Of a stretch of DNA of 64,000 nucleotides, positions 15,062-24,009 are shown in pieces. Below the pieces are notes generated by a model that was not told where the DNA came from, did no database searches, and was given only the letters and a program-made list of their open reading frames with translations. Made by a program: the position numbers and the translations under genes. The stretch comes from JACDHG01 sp963815295 (GTDB lineage: Bacteria > Actinomycetota > Actinomycetes > Propionibacteriales > Nocardioidaceae), in assembly GCA_963815295.1 (NCBI GenBank), contig CAWFFZ010000001.1:372001-436000 (forward strand). The letters are read 5' to 3'. Positions within the stretch are counted from its first letter, which is position 1; every line of letters begins with the position of its first letter.

Positions 15062-16252
15062 GTGGACCCGATCCGGAACCCGTACGCCCCTGGCGCCGGC
15101 CAGCGCCCTCCCGAGCTCGCCGGTCGTGACCTCGAGCTGGAACAGTTCGTCGTCACCCTCGAGCGCGTGGCTCACGGACGCCCCGAGCGCTCGCTCGTCC
15201 TGTCCGGACTGCGCGGGGTGGGCAAGACCGTGCTCCTCAACGCGCTGCGCAGCCTCGCCGTCCAACGGGCGTGGGGGACGGGCAAGCTCGAGGCGCGGCC
15301 CGATCAGAGCCTGCGGATCCCGCTCGCACAGGCGCTCCATGCCGCCGTGCGCGACCTCGGGCGCAGACACCGCGACCAGGACCGGGTCGACGCGATCAGC
15401 GGGGTGGTGAAGGCGTTTGCCCTCAAGACGCCGCTTGCCGACCGCAAGGACCACCGCTGGCACCCGCCGACCGACGTACCGGCAACTCGCGGACGAGCGG
15501 ACTCGGGCGACCTCGAGCTCGACCTCACGGAGCTGTTCTCCGATGTCGCCGAGCTGGCGACCGACCTCGGGGTCGGCATCGCCGTGTTCGTCGACGAAAT
15601 GCAAGACATTGGCGCGAGCGAGCTGTCGGCGATGTGCGCGGCCTGTCACGAGATCAGCCAACAGCGCGCCCCACTCGTCGTGGTGGGAGCGGGGCTGCCG
15701 CACCTCCCGGCCGCCTTGTCGGCGTCGAAGTCGTATGCCGAGCGCCTCTTCCACTACCGCGTCGTCGACCGCCTGCCGCGCGCCCAGGCTGACCGAGCCC
15801 TGCTCATCCCGGCGTCCACCGAGCAGGTCGGGTATGACGATGGCGCCCTCGACGAGCTCTACCGCCTGACTGATGGCTACCCCTACTTCGTGCAGGCCTA
15901 CGGCAAGGTGACGTGGGACGCGGCGCCCGACAGCCCGATCAGGATCAGCGATGTGGTCGAGGCGGCACCGGTTGCCGAGGCGGAGCTCGCCGTCGGCTTC
16001 TTCGGATCACGCTTCGAGCGCGCCACCCCGGCCGAGCGCGACTACATGCGAGCCATTGCCGACGTCGGAGCCGAGACCCACGACGGACCCGTCCAGACGG
16101 CCGACGTCGCCGGTGCCCTCGGCCGCAAGCCGTCATCGCTGTCGCCGGCGCGTGACGCGCTCATCAAGAAGGGTCTGGTCTTCGCTGAGGAGCGCGGAGT
16201 GGTCCGCTTCACCGTCCCGCACTTCGGGAAGTTCCTCCGGACCCAGCGCTGA
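15062..16252 (+). CDS. AAA ATPase with C-terminal winged-helix-like region
   Basis: A 396-residue protein. The N-terminal ATPase has Walker A GLRGVGKTVLLN (about residue 50) and Walker B AVFVDEMQD (about 175). The domain resembles AAA_16/STAND-type modules. The last about 90 residues (AERDYMRAIADVG, LGRKPSSLSPARDALIKKGL, RGVVRFTVPHFGKFLR) look like a winged helix. Related orphan ATPases are widespread in actinobacteria with no firm function. The GTG start has no ribosome site; CATACAGT directly upstream could be a -10 for leaderless transcription. No partner gene is adjacent. Confidence 0.75.
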   Translation: MDPIRNPYAPGAGQRPPELAGRDLELEQFVVTLERVAHGRPERSLVLSGLRGVGKTVLLNALRSLAVQRAWGTGKLEARPDQSLRIPLAQALHAAVRDLGRRHRDQDRVDAISGVVKAFALKTPLADRKDHRWHPPTDVPATRGRADSGDLELDLTELFSDVAELATDLGVGIAVFVDEMQDIGASELSAMCAACHEISQQRAPLVVVGAGLPHLPAALSASKSYAERLFHYRVVDRLPRAQADRALLIPASTEQVGYDDGALDELYRLTDGYPYFVQAYGKVTWDAAPDSPIRISDVVEAAPVAEAELAVGFFGSRFERATPAERDYMRAIADVGAETHDGPVQTADVAGALGRKPSSLSPARDALIKKGLVFAEERGVVRFTVPHFGKFLRTQR

Positions 16253-16354
16253 CCTGCAGATGCGGTGTCCCCCGCGCACCGCGATGAGCGGCACTACGAC
16301 CCTCTGCCTTCGGTACGCTCACAGTCGACAGCAGTCTCCTGATTGGGGTTCTCG

Positions 16355-17476
16355 ATGCGATGTCCGCGCTGCGGGTTGGACAATCCGCCTGCCACGGCTC
16401 AATGCGCACGCTGTGGACTGGCCCTGACCCCACCGCCTCCTGCGAGTCCGCATCAGCAACCTCCTGCCGGAGCCCCGTCCAGGCCGGGCTCGCAGCCGGG
16501 GCCGCCTCCACCTGGACGGCCGGATCAGCCCGGTCCGGGAGGCGCACGTCGCCACGCCGGGCCCTATGAACAAACCGGCCCTGGCCAGCACGGCCCTGGC
16601 CAGCCGGGTCCGGGCCACGCCGGTCCGGGTCAACCGGGGCCCTGGGGTCCACCGGATCCACGCCAACCCGGGCAGGGGAGACCCGGCCCGCAGGGTCCAG
16701 CTGGCCCGTCCGGTCCGCCTCCCGGCCAGCCCGGCCGACACGGCGCACCCACTGCAGGCGACGACGACCAGACCACCGTGCTCCGCCGAGGCGCCGACCC
16801 GACACCGCGCCAGCAGGGCTACCCCGGGCCCGGGCCCGGCTATCCCGCGACCGGCGGACCGACGTACGGCGGATCGCCGCAACGGCCGACCTACCAGGGC
16901 GGCTATGCAACGCCGAGCGCTGCTTGGCCGGTCACGACGCCCTCCGCATCATCCGGCTCCGGAGCCGGTCTCGCAGCGATGATCACTTTGGCGGCCGGCG
17001 CCCTGCTCAGCCTCGGGTATGCCGTCTGGGCCTTCACCGCACGGCGCGGTGTCTTCGCGGACTTTGCCGATGGCAACCCGGTGTCCACCGACGACGCCAA
17101 GTCGAGCGACACCATGGACACGATCTTCTTGATCGTGGCGGGTGTGGTGGTGCTGGTGGCGATCGGGCTCTGGATCACCCGGTTGGTCGCCAAGCAGACC
17201 GACGGCGGTGGCTTCGATCTCGCGGGCCTCGCACTCGCGGGCGTCGGCGTGCTTGTGGTGCTGGTGGGGTTGTTCCTCTCCGGGGGCATCACCGACGCGG
17301 ACGGTCAAGCCGCGCAAGGCGATAAGGGCGTGACCGCGACCATGGTGATGGGTGGCGGGTTCCTCCTGCTGTTTCTGGGGCTGCTGATTGGCACGTTCAC
17401 GGTGCGTGGGTCGGGGTCGACGCCTGCCCCCGCACACGCCTACCAGCCGACCGGACCGGGCTACCAGAACTGGTAG
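16355..17476 (+). CDS. Zinc-ribbon, Pro/Gly-rich membrane protein
   Basis: A 373-residue protein. An N-terminal zinc ribbon (MRCPRCG...CARCG, about residues 1-22) is followed by roughly 170 residues dominated by Pro, Gly and Gln, then four hydrophobic segments (GLAAMITLAAGALLSLGYAV, TIFLIVAGVVVLVAIGLWI, LALAGVGVLVVLVGLF, GGGFLLLFLGLLIGTF) and a Gly/Pro tail. The topology suggests a membrane-anchored protein with a long cytoplasmic disordered arm. No function is assigned. The ATG at 16355 is chosen over a TTG 12 bp upstream because the first Cys pair begins at once. The repetitive Gly-Pro coding can cause spurious frames. Confidence 0.72.
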   Translation: MRCPRCGLDNPPATAQCARCGLALTPPPPASPHQQPPAGAPSRPGSQPGPPPPGRPDQPGPGGARRHAGPYEQTGPGQHGPGQPGPGHAGPGQPGPWGPPDPRQPGQGRPGPQGPAGPSGPPPGQPGRHGAPTAGDDDQTTVLRRGADPTPRQQGYPGPGPGYPATGGPTYGGSPQRPTYQGGYATPSAAWPVTTPSASSGSGAGLAAMITLAAGALLSLGYAVWAFTARRGVFADFADGNPVSTDDAKSSDTMDTIFLIVAGVVVLVAIGLWITRLVAKQTDGGGFDLAGLALAGVGVLVVLVGLFLSGGITDADGQAAQGDKGVTATMVMGGGFLLLFLGLLIGTFTVRGSGSTPAPAHAYQPTGPGYQNW

Positions 17477-17502
17477 CCCGGACGAGGCAGCAGCCGCCCC
17501 GC

Positions 17503-18312
17503 ATGGCCGATCGGCCACGAGTCATCGGTCATCGCGGAGCCAGCATGGCGATGGCCGAGCAGACCCTCGGCGCGTATCAGCTGGCCCTTGAGGTCGGCGC
17601 GGACGGCATCGAGTGCGACGTCCGCCTGACTGCCGACGGGCACCTCGTCTGCGTGCACGACCGTCGGATCGACCGCACGAGCAGCGGCCGCGGAGTCGTC
17701 TCGACACTTGACCTCGCGCAAATGGACGAGTTTGACCGGACGCGTGGGCAGGACACGCGGATCGAACTCGAGGACAAAGCCTTAACGGATCCATCGACCC
17801 AGGCTCTGACGGGCTCTGTCGTGACGCTGGAGCGGGTTCTCGCCCTCGTCCGCGACTGGGAGCGGCCGGTCGAGGTCTCCATCGAGACCAAGCACCCGGT
17901 CCGCTACGGCCGCCTCGTCGAGCGGCGCCTGATCGAGCTCCTCGACCGCTATGGCTGGTCTCGCCCAGGGCGCGGTGTCCCCTCGCCCGTGCGGGTGATG
18001 AGCTTCTCGGTGACGAGTCTGACCCGTTGCCGCCAACTGGCGCCGGGACTCGAACTGGTCTACCTGATGGACCGCGTGCCGAGGCGCTATCGCGGCGGCT
18101 CGCTCCCACGTGGCGTCGACGTCACAGGTCCAAGTATCGACATCTTGCGGTCCCATCCCGGCTACGTCGAGAAGGCCCATGCGGCAGGCCACGAGGTCCA
18201 TTCCTGGGTCATCAACACCGCGGCTGATGTCGAATTGTGCGCGGCGCTCGGCGTCGACGCCGTCATCACCGACGATCCGGGCGCCGCGTTGAGGCAGCTG
18301 AACGAGCGATGA
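17503..18312 (+). CDS. Glycerophosphodiester phosphodiesterase
   Basis: A 269-residue TIM-barrel GDPD. The N-terminus has VIGHRGASMAMAEQTLGAYQ (catalytic His and Arg), then EVGADGIECDVRLTADGHLV (metal-binding Glu and Asp) and VCVHD (second His). The C-terminal part contains HEVHSWVINTAADV and GVDAVITDDPG. It hydrolyses glycerophosphodiesters to glycerol-3-phosphate and an alcohol. No signal peptide is seen, so it is probably cytoplasmic. It follows the zinc-ribbon gene by 26 bp and may share its transcript. Confidence 0.92.
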   Translation: MADRPRVIGHRGASMAMAEQTLGAYQLALEVGADGIECDVRLTADGHLVCVHDRRIDRTSSGRGVVSTLDLAQMDEFDRTRGQDTRIELEDKALTDPSTQALTGSVVTLERVLALVRDWERPVEVSIETKHPVRYGRLVERRLIELLDRYGWSRPGRGVPSPVRVMSFSVTSLTRCRQLAPGLELVYLMDRVPRRYRGGSLPRGVDVTGPSIDILRSHPGYVEKAHAAGHEVHSWVINTAADVELCAALGVDAVITDDPGAALRQLNER

Positions 18313-18375
18313 ACTAGCATCGGGGTGTCACCCAACGTGCTTGCAGAGTGACTGAGGGCACGTCACAGTGGGGGA

Positions 18376-18792
18376 GTGAGCGCCGCGGCCATGGATGATG
18401 ACCACCAGTTCTGGTCCTGGATGCTGCCCTTCGTGCCGGCTTCGGCACGAATCGCCCGCACCCATGTCAGTGTCGTTCTGCGCCATTTCGGCATGTCGCA
18501 GCAGACCATCGACGATGCCCGCATGGTGGCGAGCGAGCTCGTCGGCAATGCGCTGCGCCATGCGCGCCCACTGCCGCAGGGTCAGCTGTTGCTGGGGCTG
18601 GAGATTGACGGGGAGTCGGTCCGGATCTTCGTCAACGACGGTGGGTCGGCGACGCTGCCGACGCTGATCAGCACGCCGCTGCTGTCGCTCGGCGGTCGTG
18701 GCCTGTCCATCGTGAGGACCCTTACCCGGGATTGGGGCGTCCAAGAGACCCGCAACGGCAACACGGTCTTCGGAGTCCTCGACCGCGCCTAG
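18376..18792 (+). CDS. HATPase_c anti-sigma-factor-like serine kinase
   Basis: A 138-residue GHKL-type ATPase. The N box is DARMVASELVGNALRHA, the G1 region is VNDGG, and the G2 region is GGRGLSIVRTLTRDWGV. This matches the RsbW/SpoIIAB-like proteins numerous in actinobacteria that control sigma factors or anti-sigma antagonists. The target is unknown; the SigB/F-like gene of this window is 12 kb away and broken. An ATG at 18391 is a reasonable alternative to the GTG used here. Confidence 0.85.
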   Translation: MSAAAMDDDHQFWSWMLPFVPASARIARTHVSVVLRHFGMSQQTIDDARMVASELVGNALRHARPLPQGQLLLGLEIDGESVRIFVNDGGSATLPTLISTPLLSLGGRGLSIVRTLTRDWGVQETRNGNTVFGVLDRA

Positions 18793-18908
18793 CCCACGCG
18801 AGCTCCCAGTTGGCTGGGCGCCAGCAGCCGACGTACGACCGGTGACCGTCGCCGCATCCGGATGGGCAAGACTGGACCTCGCACGCATGCCGCCGGACAG
18901 AGGAACCC

Positions 18909-19862
18909 ATGGCCAAGAAGTCACGGAGCGCCAAACACCCCACCCGCAGCGCAGACGAGGTAGGCCCACGTCAGCCCTGCCCGTGCGGCTCGGGCCGCCG
19001 CTACAAGGCCTGTCACGGCGCCGCCGACGCCGCCACACCGTACGTCGTGCGCAGCTTCGAAGGACTGCCTGGCGAATGCGACTGGGTCGCGATGCGCGAG
19101 TTCGTGCCAGCGGCTCTCGCCCCGATGACCCTGCGCTCAGGGGCGTATGACGGCGACGCCACCGGCCGTTCGGTGTCGGCGGCCACCATGCTGCCCGGAT
19201 TCACGCCTGCTCTAGTCCGCAAGAACTCCGACATCTGGATCGCCGTGCAGGTGACGCATCAGTCGGGTGACCCCAGCCGCGACTTCGCTGAGGCGCTCCG
19301 CCTCGCGCTCGACGGACAGCCCGGTGACAGCGTCGTCATGCCATCACTGCCGGGCCCGGGTCCACGACTGCAAGACGTGGTCGAGCCAGGCAGCGACTTC
19401 ACGGTCACCGTGCTCGACGGGTACGACTTCTGGTTCAAGGACGTCGACGACGACGACGGCTCGGTGGCAGCCACTCTCGAGTCGCTCAACGCGGCCATCG
19501 ATCCGACGGTTCGCCTGTCCTCGGTCGAAGCGGCGTACTGGGTGTCCGTCGGCACCAAGGAGCATCTGCGCTGGGTGCAACCGCACGACGAGGAGGCTGG
19601 TCTGACCGCACTGGCCAGGCTGCACGCGGCGGGTGCGGACAGCCTCGGCCCCGACACGCGCCTGGTGGGATCGTTTCGTGCTCATGGGCTGCTAGTGCCG
19701 GTTTGGGATCTGCCCGTAGGCACCGGTGCCGAGGCCTTGGAGGAGCCCGTCAGCGCATTTGCCGACCGGCTCGCGGACGCGATGACCCAGACGGAGCCGC
19801 TGACGGACAACGAACGCTCGGCTCGTAACGGGCTTGCCAACCGCCAGGTCACGATCCGGTAG
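18909..19862 (+). CDS. DUF5926 family protein with SEC-C zinc motif
   Basis: A 317-residue protein. A basic N-terminus is followed by a SEC-C-type metal motif (PRQPCPCGSGRRYKACH, residues about 20-37) and the long DUF5926 region with YVVRSFEGLPGECDWVAMRE and ADRLADAM. The family is actinobacterial and of unknown function; SEC-C motifs bind zinc. Relatives have been mis-annotated as topoisomerase; nothing here supports that. Confidence 0.85.
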   Translation: MAKKSRSAKHPTRSADEVGPRQPCPCGSGRRYKACHGAADAATPYVVRSFEGLPGECDWVAMREFVPAALAPMTLRSGAYDGDATGRSVSAATMLPGFTPALVRKNSDIWIAVQVTHQSGDPSRDFAEALRLALDGQPGDSVVMPSLPGPGPRLQDVVEPGSDFTVTVLDGYDFWFKDVDDDDGSVAATLESLNAAIDPTVRLSSVEAAYWVSVGTKEHLRWVQPHDEEAGLTALARLHAAGADSLGPDTRLVGSFRAHGLLVPVWDLPVGTGAEALEEPVSAFADRLADAMTQTEPLTDNERSARNGLANRQVTIR

Positions 19863-20054
19863 CGACTGCTCGGACGGTGTGATGGGTTGGCCCGACTTTC
19901 GCCCGATCTCGCCGCGTTCCGCTTGTATGTGCCGCGCATCTGGTTCTACACTCAACTAATACCCGGTCGTTGCTGTATCCCCCGTCAGTAACGGCCGGGT
20001 TCTCCAATTCCTACGGCGTCAGCTGGGCTCAAACGGCTCAAACGGACTGGCCCG

Positions 20055-21272
20055 TCAAAGCGGGTCTCGCTCGATCGGGCACGACATGCACCGCGGACCG
20101 CCGCGGCCGGAGCCCAGCTCGGACCCTGAGATCGCCACGACTTCGATGCCGGCGTCAGCCAACCGCTCGTTGGTCTCGACATTGCGCTCATATGCCACCG
20201 CGACTCGCGGAGCGATCGCCAACGTGTTGTTGCCGTCGTCCCACTGCTCGCGTTCGGCCGTGACCGGGTCGAGCCCGGTGTAGATCTGGCGCAGGGTGTC
20301 GATCCCCATCGCCTTCGCAGCAGCGACCAGGAACGGCTCGCTGGGAGCGATCGAGAGCTCGATCAGCCCTTGCTCCTCGTGCGGCTCAGCGCACGTGATG
20401 GCGAGCGCGCGAAGCGAGTCGGCAACCTTGGGGTACATCACCATCGCGTCGGTGTCGACCATCGTGCAGACGGTGTCGAGATGCATGGTCGCGCGCTCCT
20501 GCGCGATCGGGACAGCGAGCACGGTGTGTGCCAGGTCGTCAGCGAACGCCCGGCGGGCGAAGCGCTCGACCCCGGCAGGCGTCGTACGCTCCCCGACCCC
20601 GATCGCGACGACGCCGGGGGCCAGCAAGAGGACGTCGCCGCCCTCGACATGCTCGAGCTCCCAGCCGTGGATCTGCTCGACTCCGGCGAACCGTGGATGG
20701 AACGTGTAGATCAGCTCGGTCAGCTGTGTCTCGCGGGCGCGGGCCGGCATCGCGAGGCTCGTCACGGCTACCCGGTCGCGCAGCCATACCGACGAATCGC
20801 GGGTGAAGAGCAGGTTGGGTAGCGGGTCGATCACGAAGTCGTGCGGGTCGAGCAGGCTGGTCACGATCCCGAACCCACCCCGGACCTCGTCATTGCGGAC
20901 GCCAGCCGTGATAGCTCCGGCAAGCTCGGTGTCGCCGAGTTCATGCATCCAAGACTTGAGGTAGTGGCGCAGCGTGTCGCCGAGGCGCAGTGTTGCGGTG
21001 GCGTGGTCGATCGCGTGTTCGCGGGCTGCAACGGACGACTCGAGGCTCTCGACCAGCAGATCCATCAGGTAGAGCACCTCGACGTCGCGGTCGCGCAGTG
21101 CCGCGGCGAAGGCGTCGTGCTCGTCCTGCGCGCGGCTCACCCACGGGATGCCGTCGAAGAGCAGGCTGTCGTTGTTGCGGGGAGTCAGTCTCTGGAGCTC
21201 GGCGCCTGGGCGGTGGAGCATCACCGTGCGAAGTCGGCCGACCTCGCTGTCCGGGCCCTGGATGGCGGTCAT
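20055..21272 (-). CDS. arcA: Arginine deiminase
   Basis: A 405-residue guanidino-group-modifying enzyme. Conserved parts include SEVGRLRTVMLHRPGAELQR, LPNLLFTRDSSVW, VEGGDVLLL, MHLDTVCTMVD and WDDGNNTLAIAP. The C-terminal GRGGPRCMSCPIERD has the catalytic Cys (about residue 395). It converts arginine to citrulline and ammonia. The ATG at 21272 is chosen because the family N-terminus starts there. The ornithine transcarbamylase and carbamate kinase of the ADI pathway are not adjacent, so ATP production by this route cannot be claimed. About 190 bp before it (19863-20054) show no gene. Confidence 0.95.
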   Translation of the reverse strand: MTAIQGPDSEVGRLRTVMLHRPGAELQRLTPRNNDSLLFDGIPWVSRAQDEHDAFAAALRDRDVEVLYLMDLLVESLESSVAAREHAIDHATATLRLGDTLRHYLKSWMHELGDTELAGAITAGVRNDEVRGGFGIVTSLLDPHDFVIDPLPNLLFTRDSSVWLRDRVAVTSLAMPARARETQLTELIYTFHPRFAGVEQIHGWELEHVEGGDVLLLAPGVVAIGVGERTTPAGVERFARRAFADDLAHTVLAVPIAQERATMHLDTVCTMVDTDAMVMYPKVADSLRALAITCAEPHEEQGLIELSIAPSEPFLVAAAKAMGIDTLRQIYTGLDPVTAEREQWDDGNNTLAIAPRVAVAYERNVETNERLADAGIEVVAISGSELGSGRGGPRCMSCPIERDPL

Positions 21273-21318
21273 GCCGAGAGCGTAGTGCTTGTGGCGCAAC
21301 GGTCGGGCGCGAAAACAG

Positions 21319-21924
21319 TCAGGCGGTGACGAGTTGGACGGCGCCGACGACGGCGAACGCCAGGCAGACGCCAGCGGCAAGGTAGTGCAGGAGTGACAGC
21401 TTCATGTAGCGCAGCAGCACCCGGCCGCCGAGCACGGCCAGCCCCGACACGGTCAGCAGGGCCGCCCAGGCCCCGATGAACACCGACAATGGCTCGCCGT
21501 ACTTGGCTACCAGGTTGAGAGTCAGGATCTGCGACAGGTCACCCCACTCGGCGGCGAACAGCACGAGGAACGACGTGACGACGGCGTGCCAGCCGACCTG
21601 GTCAGTCGCAGTCTTTGCCGCGAACGCCTCTTCCTGCTCCTTCTCCTCGGCGTCTGCCTTCGGTGCCTGCCGGAGCAAGATCACGGCGCCGACGAGGAAC
21701 ATCAACGTGCTGGCGAGGTGGACGACCCACTCGGGGAGGAAGGACACGGCATGCCCGGCAGTCACCGCCACCAGACACTGGACCCCGAACGCGAGGCCGA
21801 CGCCGACCCAGACCGCGAGTGGCCGGTAGCGGGTCGAGAGCACTAGGGCAGCCACAAACGTCTTGTCGGGCAGCTCGACGGGGAAGATCAGCGCAAAGGT
21901 CAGAGCGCTCAGCTGCCAATCCAT
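21319..21924 (-). CDS. TMEM165/GDT1 (UPF0016) family cation transporter
   Basis: A 201-residue membrane protein with about six predicted segments. The two family repeats appear as FPVELPDKTFVAALVLS and FAAEWGDLSQILTLNL, separated by a charged linker. Family members export Mn2+ or transport Ca2+/Mn2+. The first motif reads E-L-P-D-K-T rather than the common E-x-G-D-K-T. It lies upstream of arcA on the same strand with a 46-bp gap. No manganese riboswitch was recognised upstream. Confidence 0.88.
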   Translation of the reverse strand: MDWQLSALTFALIFPVELPDKTFVAALVLSTRYRPLAVWVGVGLAFGVQCLVAVTAGHAVSFLPEWVVHLASTLMFLVGAVILLRQAPKADAEEKEQEEAFAAKTATDQVGWHAVVTSFLVLFAAEWGDLSQILTLNLVAKYGEPLSVFIGAWAALLTVSGLAVLGGRVLLRYMKLSLLHYLAAGVCLAFAVVGAVQLVTA

Positions 21925-21981
21925 GGATCTCCCAGCCTTGACGGCGCTGCGGACCCGACGAGTCTACGAACTACCCCAACC

Positions 21982-22039
21982 CCCGATTCGTCCGACTGGG
22001 CCGGGCGGGGATGCGCTGCGCACAGCCGGACGAATCGGG
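21982..22039. terminator. Hairpin downstream of larC
   Basis: Perfect 13-bp arms, CCCGATTCGTCCG (21982-21994) and its complement (22027-22039), around a 32-nt loop. It lies between the larC stop and the GDT1 start, both on the minus strand. It may terminate the lar transcript or act in the leader of the transporter gene; no U-tract is present. Confidence 0.4.
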
Positions 22040-22052
22040 AAGGGCGGGGTGG

Positions 22053-23237
22053 TTAGCGGCCGCCCCACCATCGCGAGGCTGCGGCAGCGGCCGAGGCCAG
22101 CACGGCCTTGACCGGCTTGTCCAGGACCTTGGCAGCGGCGACGACATCGTCGAACTCCGGCTGCACGTTCAAGATCCGGCCTTCGGCATGCGCGACCTTG
22201 ACTCGGATCTTCTGGTCGTCGACCACGACCTCACGAATCTCACGGTCAAGGGTGTGCTTGCCGACGAAGCGCTCACGCACTCCGATGGCTGACGTCTCGG
22301 CATAGATCACTCGACGTACGTCGGCGGCACACTCGACCGGAAGCAGAGCCGACAGGGTGTAGGCCGGGCGACCCTTCTTCATCACGATGGGTGTCAGCCA
22401 GGCATCCGATGCCCCCGCGTCGAGCAAGCGCTCCATCACGGCTGGCCACAGGCGTGGGTCGAGGTCGTCGACGTTGGTCTCGTAGACGAGGGCCTGCGAC
22501 TGAGTTTTCTCGTGTGGGGTGCCGAGTAGCAGCCGGACAACGTTGGCGTGGGTTGCGAAGTTCTGCTCTCCGGCTCCCGTCCCGATCGTGTCAACCGTCA
22601 TCATCGGCTGCGGGCCCCACACCGTCACCCAGTGCGTGAGAAGAGCCGCGCCCGTTGGCGTGCAGAGCTCAGCCTCGGCCGGGCCGGCGTACGTCGGCTT
22701 GCCGCGAAGCAGCATCGCGACCGCGGGGGGCGGCACGCTCATCTCGCCGTGGTCGGTGTGAACGGTGCCCGAGCCGACGGCCACCGGGCTGCAGTAGACG
22801 ATGTCGAGGTCCAGGGACACGAAGCCGGCGCAGACTCCGACGATGTCGACGATGGCGTCGAGCGCTCCGACCTCGTGGAAATGCACCTCGTCGACGGTGA
22901 TGCCGTGCACCGCCGCCTCCGCCGCGGCGAGCCGGCTGAAGACGCTGATCGCGTGCCTGCTGATGTCGGGGTTGAGTCGGGCGGTGCCGATGACGTTGAC
23001 CACGTCGGCGAGGCCGCGGTGCGTGGTGGACTCCTGCACATTGACCTGGGCCTTGTTGGCCCACATTGCGCCACGCTGCACACGCACAATGGCCAGCCGG
23101 CTCGACTCGGGCGCGACGGCCGCGATGGCGCGTTGCATGACGCGCTCGTCGGCTCCCGCGTCGAGAAGAGCACCGAGCAGCATGTCGCCGCTCGCGCCGG
23201 ATGCAGCGTCGATCCAGCCAATCATGCTGGCCTCCAT
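22053..23237 (-). CDS. larC: Nickel-pincer cofactor biosynthesis protein LarC
   Basis: A 394-residue single-frame LarC: WIDAASGASGDMLLGALLDAG at the N-terminus, HFHEVGALDAIVDIVG, PTGAALLTHW and the C-terminal domain with ETNVDDLDPRLWPAVMERL and VMKKGRPAYTLS. LarC inserts nickel with CTP into the pyridinium bisthiocarboxylate mononucleotide made by LarB and LarE. Some species encode LarC as two frames joined by ribosomal frameshift; here it is continuous. An alternative start (MIGWIDAA) is at 23225. It follows larB by 17 bp. Confidence 0.92.
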   Translation of the reverse strand: MEASMIGWIDAASGASGDMLLGALLDAGADERVMQRAIAAVAPESSRLAIVRVQRGAMWANKAQVNVQESTTHRGLADVVNVIGTARLNPDISRHAISVFSRLAAAEAAVHGITVDEVHFHEVGALDAIVDIVGVCAGFVSLDLDIVYCSPVAVGSGTVHTDHGEMSVPPPAVAMLLRGKPTYAGPAEAELCTPTGAALLTHWVTVWGPQPMMTVDTIGTGAGEQNFATHANVVRLLLGTPHEKTQSQALVYETNVDDLDPRLWPAVMERLLDAGASDAWLTPIVMKKGRPAYTLSALLPVECAADVRRVIYAETSAIGVRERFVGKHTLDREIREVVVDDQKIRVKVAHAEGRILNVQPEFDDVVAAAKVLDKPVKAVLASAAAAASRWWGGR

Positions 23238-23254
23238 GAGTTCAGGTGCGAGTG

Positions 23255-23977
23255 TCAGGTGTTCTCGCGCGGGGCGGCGTTTCGGGCAACTCGAGCGGCG
23301 AAGACGCCGGCCCCAAAGCCGTTATCGATGTTAACTACCGAAACGCCCGGCGCGCAGGAGTTCAGCATTGCTAGTAGCGCTGCGAGACCATTAAATGACG
23401 CTCCGTAGCCGATTGAGGTGGGCACGGCGACCAGGGGGACACCCGTCAGGCCCCCCACAACCGAGGGCAGCGCCCCCTCCATGCCGGCGACCACGACGAG
23501 ACAATCGGCCTTCTCGAGCTCGTCTCGGGCGGCCATGATTCGGTGCAAACCGGCCACGCCGACGTCGTTGATCAGCCGAGACTCGGCACCGAAGACGCGC
23601 GCGGTCGTGGCCGCCTCGCGGGCGACGCGGGCGTCCGACGTACCGGCCGAAACCACCAGGACCAGGCCGCGAGAGTTGGGCAGGGGGCCAAGGGTGGCGG
23701 TGCCCGCCGTCGGGTCGAGGTCGGCGTCCGGCAGCTCGGTCGCGAGCAGGTCGAGTGCCTCGGTGGACAGTCGGGTCGCGAGCACGGCCCGCTCCGGGTG
23801 GGAGTCGTGGAGAGCCTGCAGCAGGGAGACGACGTGTTCTGGCGACTTGCCTTCGCCGTACACCACCTCGGCGTCGCCGGTGCGGTGCGCCCGGTCGATG
23901 TCGAGCTGGGCGTAACCGAGGTCGAGGGTCGTCGAGCGATCCGTGACGGTCGGGTCCGACCCGGGGGATTCGCTCAT
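23255..23977 (-). CDS. larB: Nickel-pincer cofactor biosynthesis protein LarB
   Basis: A 240-residue protein with the LarB core: DIDRAHRTGDAEVVYGEGKS, VVSAGTSDARVAREAATTA, INDVGVAGLHRIMA, VVVAGMEGALPSVVGGL, PTSIGYGASFNGLAALLAML and NIDNGFGAGVFAARV. It carboxylates and hydrolyses nicotinic acid adenine dinucleotide, the first step of the pincer cofactor. It is adjacent to larC as in known lar operons, but neither larE (sulfur transferase) nor a LarA-type racemase is in the window. Divergent from pheA with a 32-bp gap. Confidence 0.92.
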   Translation of the reverse strand: MSESPGSDPTVTDRSTTLDLGYAQLDIDRAHRTGDAEVVYGEGKSPEHVVSLLQALHDSHPERAVLATRLSTEALDLLATELPDADLDPTAGTATLGPLPNSRGLVLVVSAGTSDARVAREAATTARVFGAESRLINDVGVAGLHRIMAARDELEKADCLVVVAGMEGALPSVVGGLTGVPLVAVPTSIGYGASFNGLAALLAMLNSCAPGVSVVNIDNGFGAGVFAARVARNAAPRENT

Positions 23978-24009
23978 GGGGGAAATCTAGCGTCACTACG
24001 CTGGCACCT

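Noticed and set aside
16440..16900. Collagen-like surface protein
   Set aside because: The Gly/Pro-rich stretch is not a strict G-X-Y repeat and follows a cytoplasmic zinc ribbon without signal peptide.
20055..21272. Arginine deiminase pathway operon
   Set aside because: No ornithine carbamoyltransferase, carbamate kinase or arginine-ornithine antiporter gene is next to it.
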